Positions 21,160 to 31,929 are shown, numbered from the stretch's first letter. The stretch: DNA of 64,000 bases from Guadua angustifolia (GCA_036346375.1 CM070512.1:44190466-44254465); one strand, 5' to 3'. The notes: generated from the letters alone by a model not told the origin. Numbers and translations are program-made.

Positions 21160-21410
21160 TGGCCTGTTATGAGGCATATCATAAGAGGATGTTTATATTT
21201 GGAAGGTACCCAAATCCCATCTAATGCGGTCTCTTGGCCCATCATGGAGCATACCATTTCCCAAATCAATTTTCGGCCCAATTGAGCCTATGCACAGTGA
21301 TTCACTGCGCATGACCTTTGGCCCATCTTGAAGCTGCACTTAGGCAACCCTGTTATGCAGAGGGAAGCGTTTCCCACTCAAAGCGAAGTCGCATCGCCCC
21401 TATAAATATG
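21160..21410 (+). promoter_or_regulatory. Promoter block 1 with TATA box for antisense gene A
   Basis: The block reads GGAAGGTACCCAAATCCC, TTGGCCCATCATGGAGCATA, CGGCCCAATTGAGCC, GAAGCGTTTCCCACTCAAAG and CCTATAAATATGAAG, with the TATA box at 21401-21408. Promoter block 2 at 24641-24853 has the same words in the same order. It lies about 155 bases upstream of the first ATG at 21564. Confidence 0.65.
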
Positions 21411-21563
21411 AAGTCGGTGTGGTGAAAGCGGTTTCAAGCGCCTTGTGCTCATTCGCTCCCTCATCTTCTTTTGTTCGGTGTTCCTCTTGCGAATCCCGCC
21501 GCTAGGATTAGCATCCTTCATCTTCCCAATTCGGCGTGATTGCAGGCTAATTCTGCCAACAAA

Positions 21564-24474
21564 ATGCCCTCTTCTCCTCCCAAGGATGTTCCTTCATTTG
21601 TGTCAGTCAAGGATTGGGCCACCTCGGTGACAACGGATAGGTGACTAGAGGAACTAGTCCGCGCCGGCATTTTTCCCCCATTGGTGATGCTTTCTGCTTG
21701 TCCTGTTGCCGGTGAATCCTGCCCCACTCCTCGTACTGAAGAAGTGGTTGTCTTCGAATCTTTCTTTTTGCGTGGATTTGGCCTTCCCGCATACCCCTTC
21801 TTTCGAGGTCTTCTTGAATTTTATGGAATTGAATTGACTCACCTCAATCCCAATTCTATCCTTCGGATGGCCATCTTTGTTCACCTTTGCGAGGCTTTTC
21901 TTGGCGTTCGTCCACATTTCAATCTTTTTCGCCACCTTTTCCTCCTCAAGCTTTTCCCAGCAAAAACTCCCCCAAAGTAGTTGGAGACGCCGGATTCCAG
22001 CTGAGGGATGGCCTGAAGAAAGCTTATGTAGCCATTCCCTTCAAAACCTCGAACAAGGGCTGGCACCAGGAGTGGTTTTATTGTTCCAATCCCAAGCCCT
22101 CCTTGCCTGCTTTTTCCGGATCACCACCCAAGCCTTCAGCCAATTGGACATCGCTTCCTTCGGGTGACGGAATGAACCAAGTGATAGACCTTTTGGGAAT
22201 GATTGCTGAATTAAAGGGGAACGGGCTGACTAGAGTAGCCATTGTTCTCAACTTTGCCTCGCACCGAGTTCAGCCCCTCAAGGAACGGGTTCATCTTGTA
22301 TATGATCATGAAGGGCCAAACGATCCTACTCGGGAGGTGCCTGAGCCAATTTCAAGAGAGGAGCTTCTCAACCGCGTAGCCGATTTGTTCGTTTCGGGTG
22401 TTCGGATTGCCAACGACGGATGCCCAAGACCCTTCAAGAAATCGAACCCTCCACCTCCGGTAAGATGCCTTCTTGTTTTCCCTGGATTGAGTCTTCTGAT
22501 TCTTGCTTGGCTGTAATGACACGTGCGCCCTGTCTGTATTTGCAGGGTCGTGATGCCTTCTTTTCTGACGCACCCTTGCCCGAGTTTCCGATGCACAAGA
22601 GCGCTAAGCGAAACCGTCCTGCCCGCTCCTCGTCCCCAACTCCAAGAGCCAAGAAGAGCAAGACGAATGAAGCTGAAGACCCCTTGGGAAAGGGAAAACA
22701 TCCAGTCGTCTGCGCGTCCAAGGAAGAGAAGAGGAAGTCGGCAGTGAACATGCGCCCGACTGGAGGCCCGAAGGTTCGGGACCCAGCAGCCACGTGTCCT
22801 CCCCTTACAACTTCGTCATCTTCGAGTCAATCTGTGACTCCAGTGGCACTTGATCCCCCGGCCCGGCATTCGGCCGACAGCGTGCCTTCGCCTCCGCACC
22901 CGACCAGAGACCCTTTGTCCCCCGCTCCGGGTGTGCAGACTGGTTCTTCTTTCAGCGGTGCTTCTGCCCGGAAGAACTCGACATTCAAAATAACGAGATC
23001 CGGCAGGTTGGTTTCCTTCTTCGTTCTTCCTTATTCCTTCGGGTCATGTTTCGACCAATTCTTCTTTCAGAGAGCCTACGGTGAGGTTCTGCGAACGCCA
23101 GATCAGAGCCCAAGGAGCGATCGCTGAAGACGCCATGGCGCACCGAAACCGTCTTGTATACGGCATTGGCCGAGCCCGCCGCCCCTAAAGTTGCCGCGGA
23201 GCAGTCGACTACAGTTCCTCCGACTACCTCCGCAGCCGAAAACACCGAGGTCGGCTCGGGGCCGAACAGCCCCCGGCCGCCGACTCCTCCTGGGCCGACC
23301 GGTCAAATCGTGTCGCCTGAGGCCATCGCCGATCCTGCCACTGATCCTCCGCCAGAAGAGCGTCCTCAATCTTCTCGCCACCGCTAGAAGAACTCCCTCA
23401 GCTTCCCCGCCCGGATTCTCCGATACGGATTGTCTTCTTCGACAAATATGATGACGGGAGGACCTTCGATGACGAGGATGAGGCTGAGGAATGGGCGTCG
23501 TTCCGCAATGCCGCTTATACTTGTTTTTGCCTTGGCCGCGTAAGTTGCTCGCGCCTAATTGTTTGTGATACATGATACATCCTCATTGTTCCTGTCGCCG
23601 TCTTCAGCGCCTGGGCGACTGTGCTCGAGACCGGAATGCCCTTATCTGGGAGTTACTTCCGAGGACTAAGATGAGGAAGGATTATGAAGCCGAGGTCGAG
23701 CGAGTTCGCGTCCGACTGCAAGAGGAACTTAACCGGGCTCGAGTCGAGAACCGAGAGGAACTGGAAAGACTCCGGGCCCAGGTCTCTGAATTCGAGGCGG
23801 AGAAATTGAATCTGGCGTCTTCCCTTGATGGTAGTTCCTTTGTCCGACTGCATTGGTCCATATTTTAGCTTTTTACTTCTTGACTCGCCCTTCCTTGTCC
23901 TGACTTCTGTCTTTGCTGCTGCAGATCTTCGGGTAAGGCTTAAGTCCTCCGACGAGCAGGTCGAGAAGCTAAAGAAGTCTGAGAAGGAGGCCAAAGCTGA
24001 GATGGCCAAGCTGGAGAGAGAGTTGGAAGGTTTACCCCCGACTCGTTTTTATGTCCTTCTTGCGCTTTACAGCAACCTTGAACTAATCTGACTGGTTATG
24101 CAGTGCACCGAGTCAACTCGCAAGCCCAATATCGCGCTCTTGATGAGAAGATTAAATCCACTAAGCTTCGAGTTGATAGGATTCAGGAGGGCTCCAAGAA
24201 AATGCTGCGGATGTTGAGTCCTGACGAGGCCGGGCCCAGCGATGTTTCATATGACGCGGACGCCACAATCCAGCGGCTGGTAGAGGGGCCCAAGAAGCTG
24301 GTGGCGAGCTTGAAGGAGATAGCAACCACAAGCGCCTGCCAAGTGCTAGCCATAGTGAAATCCCTGTATCCCCGAGTGGAACTCGAGGTGATCAAGGAGG
24401 GCTTCGCCTGCACTATTGACGACGATCAAGTGCTTGCCCTTGTTGACGAGGTTAGGGCACCGCCTCTGCTTTAG
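21564..24474 (+). pseudogene. Antisense gene A of element 2, Transposase_28 type (PF04195)
   Basis: Six exons with GT/AG borders are readable: 21564-22459, 22546-23006, 23071-23539, 23608-23830, 23925-24029 and 24104-24474 (stop TAG). Exon 1 starts MPSSPPKDVPSFVSVKDWAT and holds the family core FLRGFGLPAYPFFRGLLEFY, LNPNSILRMAIFVHLCEAFL and, after a frameshift near 21970, KTSNKGWHQEWFYCSNPKP and DPTREVPEPISREELLNRVA. Exon 2 is Pro/Ser/Lys-rich with a basic patch (RAKKSKTNEAED). Exons 4 to 6 are charged and coiled-coil-like. One TGA interrupts exon 1 at 21642. Introns are short and all splice sites look usable. The gene runs against gag-pol. No biochemical role is established for this family. 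Confidence 0.75.
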
Positions 24475-24640
24475 TCGAAAACCTCGATTTGGGTGCAGTG
24501 TAAACATTGTATTCTGAGGCTTGTGTTGCACTTGCTCTTTTTGCCGACTGGAGAAATACTTGATTATTCTTGCTATGTCTTGCTTTTGAATGCTGTAGTT
24601 GAGGAACCTTTTTTCTTTTGGAATTGAACTTGATTTAGAA

Positions 24641-24853
24641 GGTACCCGATTCCCGTCTTCAACACGGTCATTGGCTTTCGGCCCATCATGGGGCATACCG
24701 TAACCTAAATCGAATTCGGCCCATCTTGAGACTCAGTGATTATCGTGCGCGTCGCCTGGCCCACCTCGAGACGTGCGCTAGGTCATGCCTAGTCCACACG
24801 GGAGGTGAAGCGTTTCCCGCTTAAAGCAAAAGCTGACGTCGCTCTTTATAAGG
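24641..24853 (+). promoter_or_regulatory. Promoter block 2 with TATA box for small antisense gene
   Basis: The block reads AGAAGGTACCCGATTCCCG, TTCGGCCCATCATGGGGCAT, TTCGGCCCATCTTGAG, TGAAGCGTTTCCCGCTTAAA and CTCTTTATAAGGG (TATA box within 24845-24852). It repeats block 1 at 21160-21410. Confidence 0.65.
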
Positions 24854-25106
24854 GTGAGTTCTGCCTCGAACGCAGCGGTCTGCTGCGTACTACCACAAAC
24901 CAGCTGCCTCTTCATCTTCTTTTTTCAAATGCTCCTTCGTCCGTCGCTTCGGAGCTTGCATCCGTACATCTTCTTGATCACAGCGAGTTCTCCATTTGGC
25001 TTTTCCTGCTTTAACTTTCGTTATTCGCTCATAAGGGCGTAACCGCTGCGTGAGCGATCGTCCTTTTCTAAGCTCTTTTTCCTGTCTTCTTCTCTTCAGG
25101 TCCTTC

Positions 25107-25400
25107 ATGGCTTCTTCCCCAGAGCCTTTTCTGTCTGACGATGAGGCTCCACCATCTCCACCCTCGGCGGAGGAGCTGATGTTTGATTTCGAAGATGAGG
25201 GCTCTCCGCCTCCCGTCGAAGAGGAGGACGACCTTGCTGGGCTGTGGGCTCTGTACGAGCTGGCGATGGCCGAGGTTGCGTAGATGGAGGCCGTGGCTCG
25301 AGACGCCGCCGCCGTCGATGCCCTGATCGAGGTTGTTCCGAAGCTCTTCAGGGCTCGGGACACCCTTATTGAAGCCGTAGGGCGCGTGCGCCGGGCGTAG
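25107..25400 (+). pseudogene. Small acidic antisense protein, element 2
   Basis: The frame starts MASSPEPFLSDDEAPPSPPS, continues AEELMFDFEDEGSPPPVEEE and LWALYELAMAEVA, meets a TAG, then reads MEAVARDAAAVDALIEVVPK and LFRARDTLIEAVGRVRRA before the final stop. An AG at 25099 just before the start suggests a 5'-leader intron. The full product would be 97 residues: an acidic, Pro-rich first half and a helical basic end. The same layout is found in element 1 at 17444-17683 on the opposite strand. I do not recognise a domain. The single stop leaves a 56-residue acidic peptide, or a dead gene. Confidence 0.65.
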
Positions 25401-25761
25401 TCATTTAAGTTTTCTGCAAGAAATAGTTATGCAATGTTTTGGTGTATATGGACCTGAAGTATTTGGAACAATATTATCTTATGTAATATTATCTTAATGG
25501 TGCTTGCTCTTTCTTTTCTCCTTTTGATCTTTTGACCTTTCCGAGTGGTTTTTTCGTTCCTTATGTTTAAGCGCCCTGACCAACTAGTCTAGCCCCCGAG
25601 CGACGTGAGTTGGCACATGGCCTTTTTCCCAGGTACGCTTTTTATTGGGTGGCTAGATTTTGCCGTTCATGGGTCAGGGTTTCACAATCAAGAACTAAAG
25701 TACTCGGACTTAACCGTGATCATCAGAGAGAAAAAAGGATAGCGGATAATTCATAAGAAGG

Positions 25762-25836
25762 GTTGCGCATGCGCAACACTATTAGGTGTAGCCCCCGACT
25801 TACTGCTTAATTGAGCATCAATTGAGTAGCAAGTCA
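25762..25836. repeat. 75-bp direct repeat with palindrome, copy 1
   Basis: It reads GTTGCGCATGCGCAACACT, then ATTAGGTGTAGCCCCCGACT and a tail ending GCAAGTCA. It opens with the perfect palindrome GTTGCGCATGCGCAAC. Copy 2 follows at 25897-25971. Confidence 0.8.
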
Positions 25837-25896
25837 ATGATGAAAGAAAAATTTATAGTATTTCGTAATGTAAGAAACAATAAATGACCCAGAAGT

Positions 25897-25971
25897 GTTG
25901 CGCATGCACAACACTATTAGGTGTAACCCCCGACTTACTGCTTAATTGAGCATCAATTGAGCAGCAAGTCA
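25897..25971. repeat. 75-bp direct repeat with palindrome, copy 2
   Basis: It repeats copy 1 with three differences that I can see, one of which breaks the palindrome (GTTGCGCATGCACAAC). The pair lies between the small antisense gene and the integrase gene, which converge here, so it may contain signals that end both transcripts. Confidence 0.8.
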
Positions 25972-26111
25972 GTTAGAAAAAACTTTATTCATGAACAACA
26001 TAGCTAATGTACAATATTTTAAGAGTAAAAATGACGTAGCTGCTCAATGTTCCATGAGTTGCTGATGATAGCACTGTCTTCCCGCTTAAGTCTCAGAAGC
26101 CCTGCAAGGCG

Positions 26112-27224
26112 TCACCCGCCGACGATGTAGGGACCTTCCCAGCTTGGAGAGAGTTTGTGCTCGTGCTTTTGATTCTTTATTAGGACCAGATCATCCTTAG
26201 AGAATGCATGGCCCCGAACATTTTGGACATGGTAGCGGCGCAGGCCCTGGAGGTACTTAGCCGACTGGATTGCAGCAACCTCCCTTGCTTCCTCTAATCG
26301 ATCGATATCGTCTATTCTGTTTTCCTCCGACTCGGCCTCCTTGTAATTCCGAACCCGAGGGGATCCGAAAGTCAACTCGGTGGGTAGGACCGCTTCTGAG
26401 CCGTATACTAGGAAAAAAGGTGACTGCCCGGTAGCCCTGCTGGGAGTAGTTCTCAACCCCCAGAGTACCGAAGGCAATTCTTTTACCCATCGAGTAGCAT
26501 ACGGCTTGAGATGATCGAAAATCCGCACTTTTAAACCCTGCAACACCATGCCGTTCGCTCTCTCCACCTGACCGTTGCTTTTTGAATGAGCCACGGAGGC
26601 GAAGCAAATTTTGATGCCGAGCTCACCGCACCAATCTTGAAATTCTTCACCTCGGAATTGAGTTCTATTATCCGTGATGATCCTATTTGGCACGTCGAAT
26701 CTTACCACGATTTCTTGAAAGAACTCATTGGCCTTGGCCGCCGTTATTGTGGCCACAGGTTTTGCCTCGATCCACTTGGTGAACTTATCGATGGCGACGA
26801 AGAGATGAGTGAAACCACCTTGAGCCTTCTTCAATGGGCCGACCATGTCGAGCCCCCAGACTGCAAACGGCCAGGTGATCGGGATGGTTTGCAACTCTTG
26901 CGCCGGAACGTGTATCTGACGAGCGAAAAACTGACATCCTTCACAAGTCCGGACGATATCCTCCGCGTCAGACACAGCAGTCGGCCAGAAGAAGCCTTGA
27001 TGATATGCTTTGCCCTCCAGGGTGCTTGATGCTGCATGATGCCCGCAAATTCCCGAGTGGATTTCTCTGAGGAGGTTTTTTCCCTCTTGCTCTGATATGC
27101 ATCGCCTTAGGACTCCGGAGGCGCTCTTTCGGAAGAGTTCCTCGCCTACTACCGCATAATTCTTGCATCGTCGTGTGATACGCTCTGCCTCTGCGTGGTC
27201 TTCAGGGAGCTCGTCCCTTAGCAA
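26112..27224 (-). CDS. Integrase, element 2
   Basis: An open frame of 370 codons. The zinc domain has His56, His62, Cys94 and Cys97 (IHSGICGHH, CEGCQFF). The catalytic core has Asp126 in GLDMVGP, Asp185 in IITDNRTQF and Glu221 in NGQVERANG, so the DDE triad is complete. TDNRTQF has Arg where most elements have Gly. The C-terminal domain ends GPYIVGG. It would insert the element's cDNA. The start codon shown is only the first Met of the open frame: in these elements integrase is part of a longer Gag-Pol, and the frame overlaps the RNase H frame by 23 bases, so a frameshift separates them. Confidence 0.85.
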   Translation of the reverse strand: MLRDELPEDHAEAERITRRCKNYAVVGEELFRKSASGVLRRCISEQEGKNLLREIHSGICGHHAASSTLEGKAYHQGFFWPTAVSDAEDIVRTCEGCQFFARQIHVPAQELQTIPITWPFAVWGLDMVGPLKKAQGGFTHLFVAIDKFTKWIEAKPVATITAAKANEFFQEIVVRFDVPNRIITDNRTQFRGEEFQDWCGELGIKICFASVAHSKSNGQVERANGMVLQGLKVRIFDHLKPYATRWVKELPSVLWGLRTTPSRATGQSPFFLVYGSEAVLPTELTFGSPRVRNYKEAESEENRIDDIDRLEEAREVAAIQSAKYLQGLRRYHVQNVRGHAFSKDDLVLIKNQKHEHKLSPSWEGPYIVGG

Positions 27225-28632
27225 ATGGAGTTGTCCAATCAGGTCTGATGACTAAGATCTCCTCTTCGGCGAGTGTTTCTTCTGATTTGCTTGGCTCCTG
27301 CTGTTGGCTTATTGAGGGTTTATGGAGCTCTTCGACAAATACGCCAGCCGGTACTGTTGCCCGACGGGAGCCTAGCCTTGCAAGCTCGTCTGCTGCTTCA
27401 TTGTCGCGATGGAGCACGTGAATGAGTTCCAGCCTGTCAAACTTGTCTTCGAGCTTCCTCACTTCTTGGCAATATGCAGCCATGTTGTCTCCGACGCACG
27501 ACCAGTCTTTTTGGACTTGGTTAATCACCAACATGGAGTCGCCCTGAATTGTCAGTCGTCGAACACCAAGGGATATCGTGATGCGAAGTCCGTGAATGAG
27601 TGCTTCGTACTCGGCGGCATTGTTTGACGCCGGAAAATGAATCTGAAGAACGTATTTCAAGCGCTCACCCGTTGGAGAGATGAGCACCACACCAGCCCCC
27701 ACGCCACTGAGCATGAGGGAGCTGTCGAAATACATTGTCCAATACTCGAGATCTTCAGTAGTCGTGGGGGTCTGCAGTTCCACCCATTCGGCGGTGAAAT
27801 CAGTGAGCACTTGAGATTTTACCGCCGTTCGCGGCCTGAAGGAGATTTCAAAAGCTCCAAGCTCGACCGTCCATTTTGCAATTCTCCCGGTGGCTTCCTG
27901 ATTGTGGAGTATATCTCCCAGCAGGAAGGAGGTGACCACCGAAATTGAATGCTCTTGAAAGTAGTGCTTGAGCTTGTGTGAGGTAAGCAATACGGCATAC
28001 AACAATTTTTGCACCTGCGGATACCGCACCTTGGATTCTCCTAACACCTCGCTGACGAAGTACACTGGCCGCTGGACCTTCTGAAGGTGCCCTGCTTCCT
28101 CCTGCTCTACGACGATTGCGGCACTGACTACGTGAGTCGTTGCAGCAATGTAGAGCAAAAGGGGTTCCTCGGGCATTGGCGAGACCAGCACCGGTGGTGA
28201 TGACAAAAATGCCTTGAGCTCTTCGAATGCTTGCTGTGCCTCGACCGTCCACTGGAAGTTGCCCTGCTTCTTATGAAGTTTGAAAAAAGGTATTCTCCGC
28301 GAGCCCAAGCGGGAAATGAACATGCCGACTGCCACCATACAACTTGTAAGCTTCTGGACATCCTTCTGGCTAGCCGGAGGCTTCATTTTCAGGATAGCAT
28401 TGATTTTCTCCGGGTTTGCTTCGATGCCCTGCTGTGACACAATGAATCCGAGTAGTTTCCCTGAGGGGACCCCAAAGACACACTTTTCGGGGTTAAGCTT
28501 CATCTTGTAAGCCCTTAGGTTTTCGAATGTCTCGGCCAAGTCGGATATGAGGTCGTCCTTTGCACGAGACTTGACAACAACATCATCGACATATGCCTCC
28601 ACGTTGCGTCCGATTTGGGTGTGAAAACACAC
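27202..28632 (-). CDS. Reverse transcriptase C-terminal part and RNase H domains, element 2
   Basis: The 476-codon frame starts inside the RT. YVDD, the RT catalytic motif, is at residues 14-17 (VEAYVDDVVVKSRAK). The thumb follows (GFIVSQQGIEANPEKINAIL). A first RNase H-like region spans about 155-270. A second, archaeal-type RNase H spans about 296-420 with Asp303 (MYFDSSLMLSG), EYEAL at 341, Asp365 (QGDSMLVINQV) and HRDNEAADELARLGS. This doubled RNase H is a known mark of Tat elements. The frame is intact here, but it lacks the RT N-terminus, which lies in another frame upstream. Confidence 0.85.
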   Translation of the reverse strand: MCFHTQIGRNVEAYVDDVVVKSRAKDDLISDLAETFENLRAYKMKLNPEKCVFGVPSGKLLGFIVSQQGIEANPEKINAILKMKPPASQKDVQKLTSCMVAVGMFISRLGSRRIPFFKLHKKQGNFQWTVEAQQAFEELKAFLSSPPVLVSPMPEEPLLLYIAATTHVVSAAIVVEQEEAGHLQKVQRPVYFVSEVLGESKVRYPQVQKLLYAVLLTSHKLKHYFQEHSISVVTSFLLGDILHNQEATGRIAKWTVELGAFEISFRPRTAVKSQVLTDFTAEWVELQTPTTTEDLEYWTMYFDSSLMLSGVGAGVVLISPTGERLKYVLQIHFPASNNAAEYEALIHGLRITISLGVRRLTIQGDSMLVINQVQKDWSCVGDNMAAYCQEVRKLEDKFDRLELIHVLHRDNEAADELARLGSRRATVPAGVFVEELHKPSISQQQEPSKSEETLAEEEILVIRPDWTTPFAKGRAP

Positions 28633-29128
28633 CAGATCGCTACCGATAGGTTGCGCCAGCGTTTTTCAAACCGAACGGCATTGTGACATAGCAAAATGCC
28701 CCAAACGGGGTGATGAATAAAGTCTTGATGCAGTCTTCTTCTTTTAGCCTGATCTGGTGATATCCTGAGTAGGCATCCAAAAAGCTAAGGAGCTCGCAGC
28801 CTGCCGTTGAATCTACCACCTAGTCAATGCGGGGCAGCCCGAAAGGATCTTTCGGGCATGCTTTGTTAAAATCGGTATAATCAACGCACATGCGCCAGCT
28901 TTTATTCTTTTTACGAACAAGAACTGGGTTCGCTAGCCAGTCGGGATGATACACTTCTTTTATAAAGCCTGCTGCTAAAAGCTTAGTGATTTCTTCCCTA
29001 ATAGCCTCTCGGCGATCTTGAGCAAATCGTCGGAGCCGCTGCTTGATAGGCTTGGCCTTCTCATCAACATTTAGAGAGTGCTCGATCACCTCCCTAGGGA
29101 CACCGGGCATATCGGATGATTTCCACAT
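28633..29128 (-). pseudogene. Reverse transcriptase N-terminal part, element 2
   Basis: The minus strand reads SSDMPGVPREVIEHSLNVDE, FIKEVYHPDWLANPVLVRKK, WRMCVDYTDFNKACPKDPFG and LPRID, then a stop (TAG, 28820). After it come FLDAYSGYHQIRLKEED and FGAFCYVTMPFGLKNAGAT. These are the standard fingers and palm motifs of Ty3/gypsy RT, including the first catalytic Asp in FLDAYSGY. A frameshift near 28660 separates this part from the YVDD frame. With only one stop and one frameshift, decay is recent. Confidence 0.8.
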
Positions 29129-29173
29129 AAAAATGTCCCGGTTTGCCCGAAGAAAGGTGACGAGCGCGTCTTC

Positions 29174-30550
29174 CTATTTGGGACTAAGCCCTGTCCCGAT
29201 CAAAGCCATTTGAGCCGAGTTGGACGGGTCAAGGATTACCTTCTTAGTCCCCTCGTCAGGCTTCATGCCTGTCTTGGCTTGCTTCTTGGCTGGCACTTCT
29301 CCTTCACCCTGCTGATGCGCAGCCGCCTGTCGGATCTTCTCCCTGTCGGCTGCCGCCTCTTGAGTTTCGGCCATCTCACAGCTTTCTCTCTCACACACGA
29401 ACGACTGCTTGACGTCGCTGCGGACAGAGATGATGCCCTTCGGCCCTGGCATCTTCAAGACGAGATAAGTGTAGTGGGACACGGCCATGAACTTGGCAAG
29501 TCCTAGCCTTCCCAAGATGGCGTGGTATGCTGTCTGGAAATCATCTATTTCGAAGTTGAGGTACTCCATCCAGTAATTTTCTTTGGTCCCGAATGTGACT
29601 AGCAAAGTGATTTGCCCGAGTGGGACCGAAGAGGTTCCGGGAATTACTCCATGGAACGGTGATGAACCCCGCTTTAGCTCGGAGCGAGGAATCTTCATAT
29701 CGTCGAAGGTTTTGGAGAAGAGGACGTTGAGTCCACTCCCCCCGTCAACTAGCACCCTCTTAAGTTTAACTCTACGAATCACAGGGTCCAACACCAGAGG
29801 ATATCTTCCGGGATAGGGAATGTGATCCGGATGATCCGAGTGGTCAAAAGCAATCGGAACCTCGGACCATCTGAGGTACTGGGGTGTTGCTGGCATAACT
29901 GCATTGATGTCCCGAGCGATAAGCTTTTGCTTTCGCTTGGACTCATAAGCAGTCGAGCCCCCAAATATATAGTTGAGTTCCCGCTCCGTCTTCTGATACT
30001 CGCCTTCATCATCTTCGGGGGGATCTTGCCTTTTCTTTTCTTCATCTTTTGCTTCGCCCTTGGCCGGCCGCTTTCTGGACTCCTTGGCGAACCTCCTTGG
30101 AGTGAAGCAATCCTTCGCAGCATGTTTCCCCTTAGGATGGAAAGGGCAAGTGGCCTCCATTACCACATCATAATCATCTCTACGCAGCGCGCGATGCCGG
30201 CCCTGCTCGACCGCCGCCACTATCTCTTTAGGCTTCCGCTTCCTGTCACGTTGGCTCGAGGACTCGGCGTGATCCTTTTTATCTTTATGCCGTGGGCGAT
30301 CGTCTTGTCGTTCGGCCAAGGCATCCGAGGCTGTTGCATAGTGATCCGCCAATTCAAACATCTCCCTTACCGTGGTCGACGGCTTTCGGGACATCTTCTT
30401 AATCAGGTCGGGGTCGTTGACACCCTTCTGGAACGCCGCAATACTGCTGCTTCCGAAATATCCCTGATTGTATTCTTCTTTTGCATGAAGCACCGAATAA
30501 ATTCTCGGAGTGTTTTGCTCCTTTTCTGGCGAAGTTGATACAGGTCCCAT
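29174..30550 (-). CDS. Gag C-terminal region and retropepsin-like protease, element 2
   Basis: The 458-codon frame begins in the gag core. A Cys/His segment (CPFHPKGKHAAKDC, residues 135-148) stands where gag nucleocapsid motifs occur. A charged linker leads to the protease: YLRWSEVPIAFDHSDHPDH, VLVDGGSGLNVLFSKTF with the active Asp269, HGVIPGTSSVPLGQI and YHAILGRLGLAKFMAVSHYT. Plant Tat proteases have this DGGSGLN form. The frame ends MALIGTGLSPK before the RT. A frameshift near 30440 separates it from the upstream gag core, so its Met is probably not a real start. Confidence 0.8.
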   Translation of the reverse strand: MGPVSTSPEKEQNTPRIYSVLHAKEEYNQGYFGSSSIAAFQKGVNDPDLIKKMSRKPSTTVREMFELADHYATASDALAERQDDRPRHKDKKDHAESSSQRDRKRKPKEIVAAVEQGRHRALRRDDYDVVMEATCPFHPKGKHAAKDCFTPRRFAKESRKRPAKGEAKDEEKKRQDPPEDDEGEYQKTERELNYIFGGSTAYESKRKQKLIARDINAVMPATPQYLRWSEVPIAFDHSDHPDHIPYPGRYPLVLDPVIRRVKLKRVLVDGGSGLNVLFSKTFDDMKIPRSELKRGSSPFHGVIPGTSSVPLGQITLLVTFGTKENYWMEYLNFEIDDFQTAYHAILGRLGLAKFMAVSHYTYLVLKMPGPKGIISVRSDVKQSFVCERESCEMAETQEAAADREKIRQAAAHQQGEGEVPAKKQAKTGMKPDEGTKKVILDPSNSAQMALIGTGLSPK

Positions 30551-31870
30551 TGAGTCCCGGGTCGCTTGTAAGTACCCTGGAAGTTGGTGATGAACTGCTC
30601 ACAAAGATCTACCCAGGAATCTATAGAGTTCGCTGGAAGTCCGGTGAGCTAGGCTTGAACTGAAGGAGTAAGCATGACCGGCAGGTAGTTGGCCATCACG
30701 TTGTGATCGCCCCTTGCCGCCATGATCGCAAGGGAATAAACTTGCAGCCAAGCTTCTGGATCTCTTTCTCCGTCAAATTTGGCAATGCTTTTAGGGTTGA
30801 ACCCTTCAGGCCAAACCACTCGGCGAAGCCGGGAGGTGAAGGTTCAGATACCCTCAATAGGTCCATCGTTGCGCCGCCGTGGGGAACACCGATGAGATGA
30901 TCTACCTCGGCGGTCTTCACTATCACCTTCATCACGGTGGTGATGACTTCTGCGATCGTCTCGGTTGTCATGGCGGATGCCAAAACGTTCATAATCATCT
31001 TTGCGCCTACGGCGCTCTTCATCCTCCCGGTCTCACCGCCTGGCGTTTAGATCAATTCGGAGGTCACGGCTGATGCTTCGTCGGACATCCTCTCCTCGTC
31101 GAAGCTCACGCTTGGCACGACTGCGAGCTGTATTGCTACTAGCAGCCTGCGAGTTGACTATGTGGGTACGGGAGTGCTCTTTCTCCCCTGGCTCCTCCTG
31201 GTGCTGCTGAATTGCTGCCGCCGTCACCATGGCCTGAACTTGGGCCACGATCGGCGCAGCTGGACTGTCGGAACCAAGCATTGGCCCCAATGTGTCGAGG
31301 AGCGTCTTGGAAGCGACGATATTTTGCTGGGGAGTATGAAAAACCGACTGGTTCCCCATCTTCATCTGCAAAATTTCTTCGTTAACATTGCGCCTCTCGC
31401 TCGAGAGACCTCGCGACCTTCTTGACGGCGAAAGCGATCTGTTCTGCCGCCGCAAAGATCCTTTGTTGCTAGGAATCAGTTCGTGGATCTTCGATTACGA
31501 AAACGCCGCGAAAGCCCTGAAAACTTTCCGTCCTGCCTTCTGGATCAGAAGAACAAGAAGATAGGTGGGACTGACTTTCAAATCCAAGTGGTTCTCTGGC
31601 ATTCTGGACCACTCGGGACTCGTCATTAGCCAGCTCTTGCTCAAGACGGGGGACAAACTTTTGGCTTACCGTCCAGGGACAGATGGCCATGCATGACCCC
31701 AATCCGAATGGCTGGCCGGCTAGGAGAGCAGCAGAATTGCTTCCAGATTGGATCTGATCCGAATCTGAAAGGGTGAGTTGGCCAAAATCGTCGACGATGA
31801 AATCCAGACTTCCGAAGCGGAACGCCTGGGCCGGCACAAAGGTGGCCATGTCTTCGTTGAAGATCGCCAT
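30500..31870 (-). pseudogene. Gag N-terminal part and core, element 2
   Basis: The probable start is MAIFNEDMATFVPAQAFRFG at 31870, about 60 bases inside the LTR. The frame holds SLDFIVDDFGQLTL, meets a stop near 31469, then continues with charged helical text (RSLERERRNVNEEILQMKMG), an Arg/Asp-rich segment (RDDRRSHHHRDEGDSEDRRG) and the gag core: VWPEGFNPKSIAKFDGERDP, EAWLQVYSLAIMAARGD, FITNFQGTYKRPG. Stops occur at about 31469, 31033 and in the core. The gene product would form the virus-like particle. The start matches that of element 1 in sequence and position. Confidence 0.75.
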
Positions 31871-31904
31871 CAAGCTTGCTGAGATTGATTTTAGCGCAGC
31901 CCCT

Positions 31905-31929
31905 ACCTGGCGCGCCAACTGTCGACGTG
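31905..31929 (-). other. Primer-binding region of element 2
   Basis: On the minus strand, next to the LTR, the sequence reads GTTGGCGCGCCAGGTAGGGG. It corresponds to the primer region of element 1. Confidence 0.55.

Noticed and set aside
29822..30538. 238-codon plus-strand frame in element 2
   Set aside because: It overlaps the gag-protease gene on the other strand and resembles a hydrophobic shadow without motif.
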